Source: Bacteroidales bacterium (GTDB taxonomy: Bacteria > Bacteroidota > Bacteroidia > Bacteroidales > Paludibacteraceae). Taken from it: a stretch of 64,000 nt of DNA. A program made the translations under genes and the position numbers. The stretch spans positions 62,001-126,000 of the forward strand of contig JALFYY010000010.1 in the NCBI GenBank assembly GCA_022783865.1, given 5' to 3'. How positions within the stretch are numbered: the stretch's first letter is position 1; each line of letters begins with the position of its first letter. The notes under the pieces are model-generated. The model ran no database searches. It saw nothing but the letters and a program-made list of their open reading frames with translations, and had not been told where the DNA came from. Shown one piece after another: positions 63,795-64,000 of this stretch.

Positions 63795-64000
63795 ATGATG
63801 GAACAAATTCAACTTACTCTCAAAGACAAAGCATGGGCACGGTGGACTGTCCTCATCCTGGTGGCATCCATGATGTTCTTCGCCTATATGTTTGTCGACG
63901 TTATGTCTCCCTTGGCTACACTCCTCAACGATGCTTACGGATGGGACAAAGGTGACTTCGGTACCTATGCGGCAGGCGAATACCTTCTCAATGTCTTCGG
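63795..64000 (+). CDS. MFS transporter, N-terminal part
   Basis: Begins MMEQIQLTLKDKAWARW, then a TM helix (VLILVASMMFFAYMFVDVM) with SPLATLLNDAYGWDKGDFG, the first-loop pattern of major-facilitator permeases. It runs off the right edge in frame. The substrate is not visible. Confidence 0.75.
   Translation, partial: MMEQIQLTLKDKAWARWTVLILVASMMFFAYMFVDVMSPLATLLNDAYGWDKGDFGTYAAGEYLLNVF

Overview
The window is a chromosomal segment from a member of the Bacteroidota, most likely an uncultured or gut-type Bacteroidales. The evidence is consistent. Promoters have the Bacteroidetes TAnnTTTG -7 box and there are almost no Shine-Dalgarno sequences. Two secreted proteins carry type IX secretion (T9SS) C-terminal sorting domains. 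S16 has a charged C-terminal extension, MurF is fused to alanine racemase, and the orders uppS-bamA-ompH-ompH and DUF1599-DoxX-tpiA are typical of the phylum. No complete mobile element, plasmid or prophage is present, so this is mostly core genome with accessory patches.

Layout. 1-5.2 kb: end of a beta-propeller protein and a 1.5-kaa secreted amidase with Big_2 repeats. 5.7-8.4 kb: rpsP, an EpsG-like membrane protein and a glycosyltransferase. 8.4-10.5 kb (minus): ychF and a Ca/Na antiporter. 10.5-12.3 kb: accessory patch with a MITE-like element, a truncated RHS remnant, four promoter-like boxes and a structured RNA candidate. 12.3-14.8 kb: DUF5063, 3'-5' exonuclease and RlmI-like methyltransferase. 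14.8-18.7 kb (minus): lytic transglycosylase, exonuclease, udk and a MATE exporter. 18.8-24.3 kb: 5'-nucleotidase C-domain lipoprotein, C69 peptidase, pepD and a serine hydrolase of foreign-looking codon use. 24.2-25.9 kb (minus): tsaD and an exosortase-like protein. 26-32.2 kb: hisS, endonuclease I, DUF1599, DoxX, tpiA and GT2. 32.3-32.8 kb: two divergent RNA candidates. 32.9-44 kb (mostly minus): thiL, tyrS, a rhodanese-hydrolase fusion, a chromate transporter pair, envelope proteins, plsC, a PfkB kinase, an N-domain-less clpB and three tRNAs (Gln, Pro, Asn). 44.3-48.8 kb: acetyltransferase-like protein, Fur-family regulator and a PadR-PspC-PspC/DUF2807 operon. 49-54.9 kb: a MacB-type tripartite export operon. 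55-57.5 kb: MurF-Alr fusion and an unknown protein. 57.5-64 kb: orphan FecE-like ATPase, then the envelope assembly cluster (DUF6089, uppS, bamA, two ompH), a 39-aa protein and the start of an MFS transporter.

The less ordinary biology lies in the intergenic DNA and in altered proteins. Six intergenic loci carry tandem arrays with an exact 11-bp period (33 or 55 bp), often beside a 24-nt palindromic repeat whose two versions differ by compensated stem changes. Two loci carry homologous structured RNA candidates; one of them shares a symmetric divergent promoter with a second small-RNA candidate. The clpB gene lacks the N-domain and has a near-perfect sigma-54 promoter with an adjacent palindrome. 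The MurF half of MurF-Alr has lost about 200 residues, including the C-terminal ligase domain. All functional statements come from reading sequence motifs; no database search was run.
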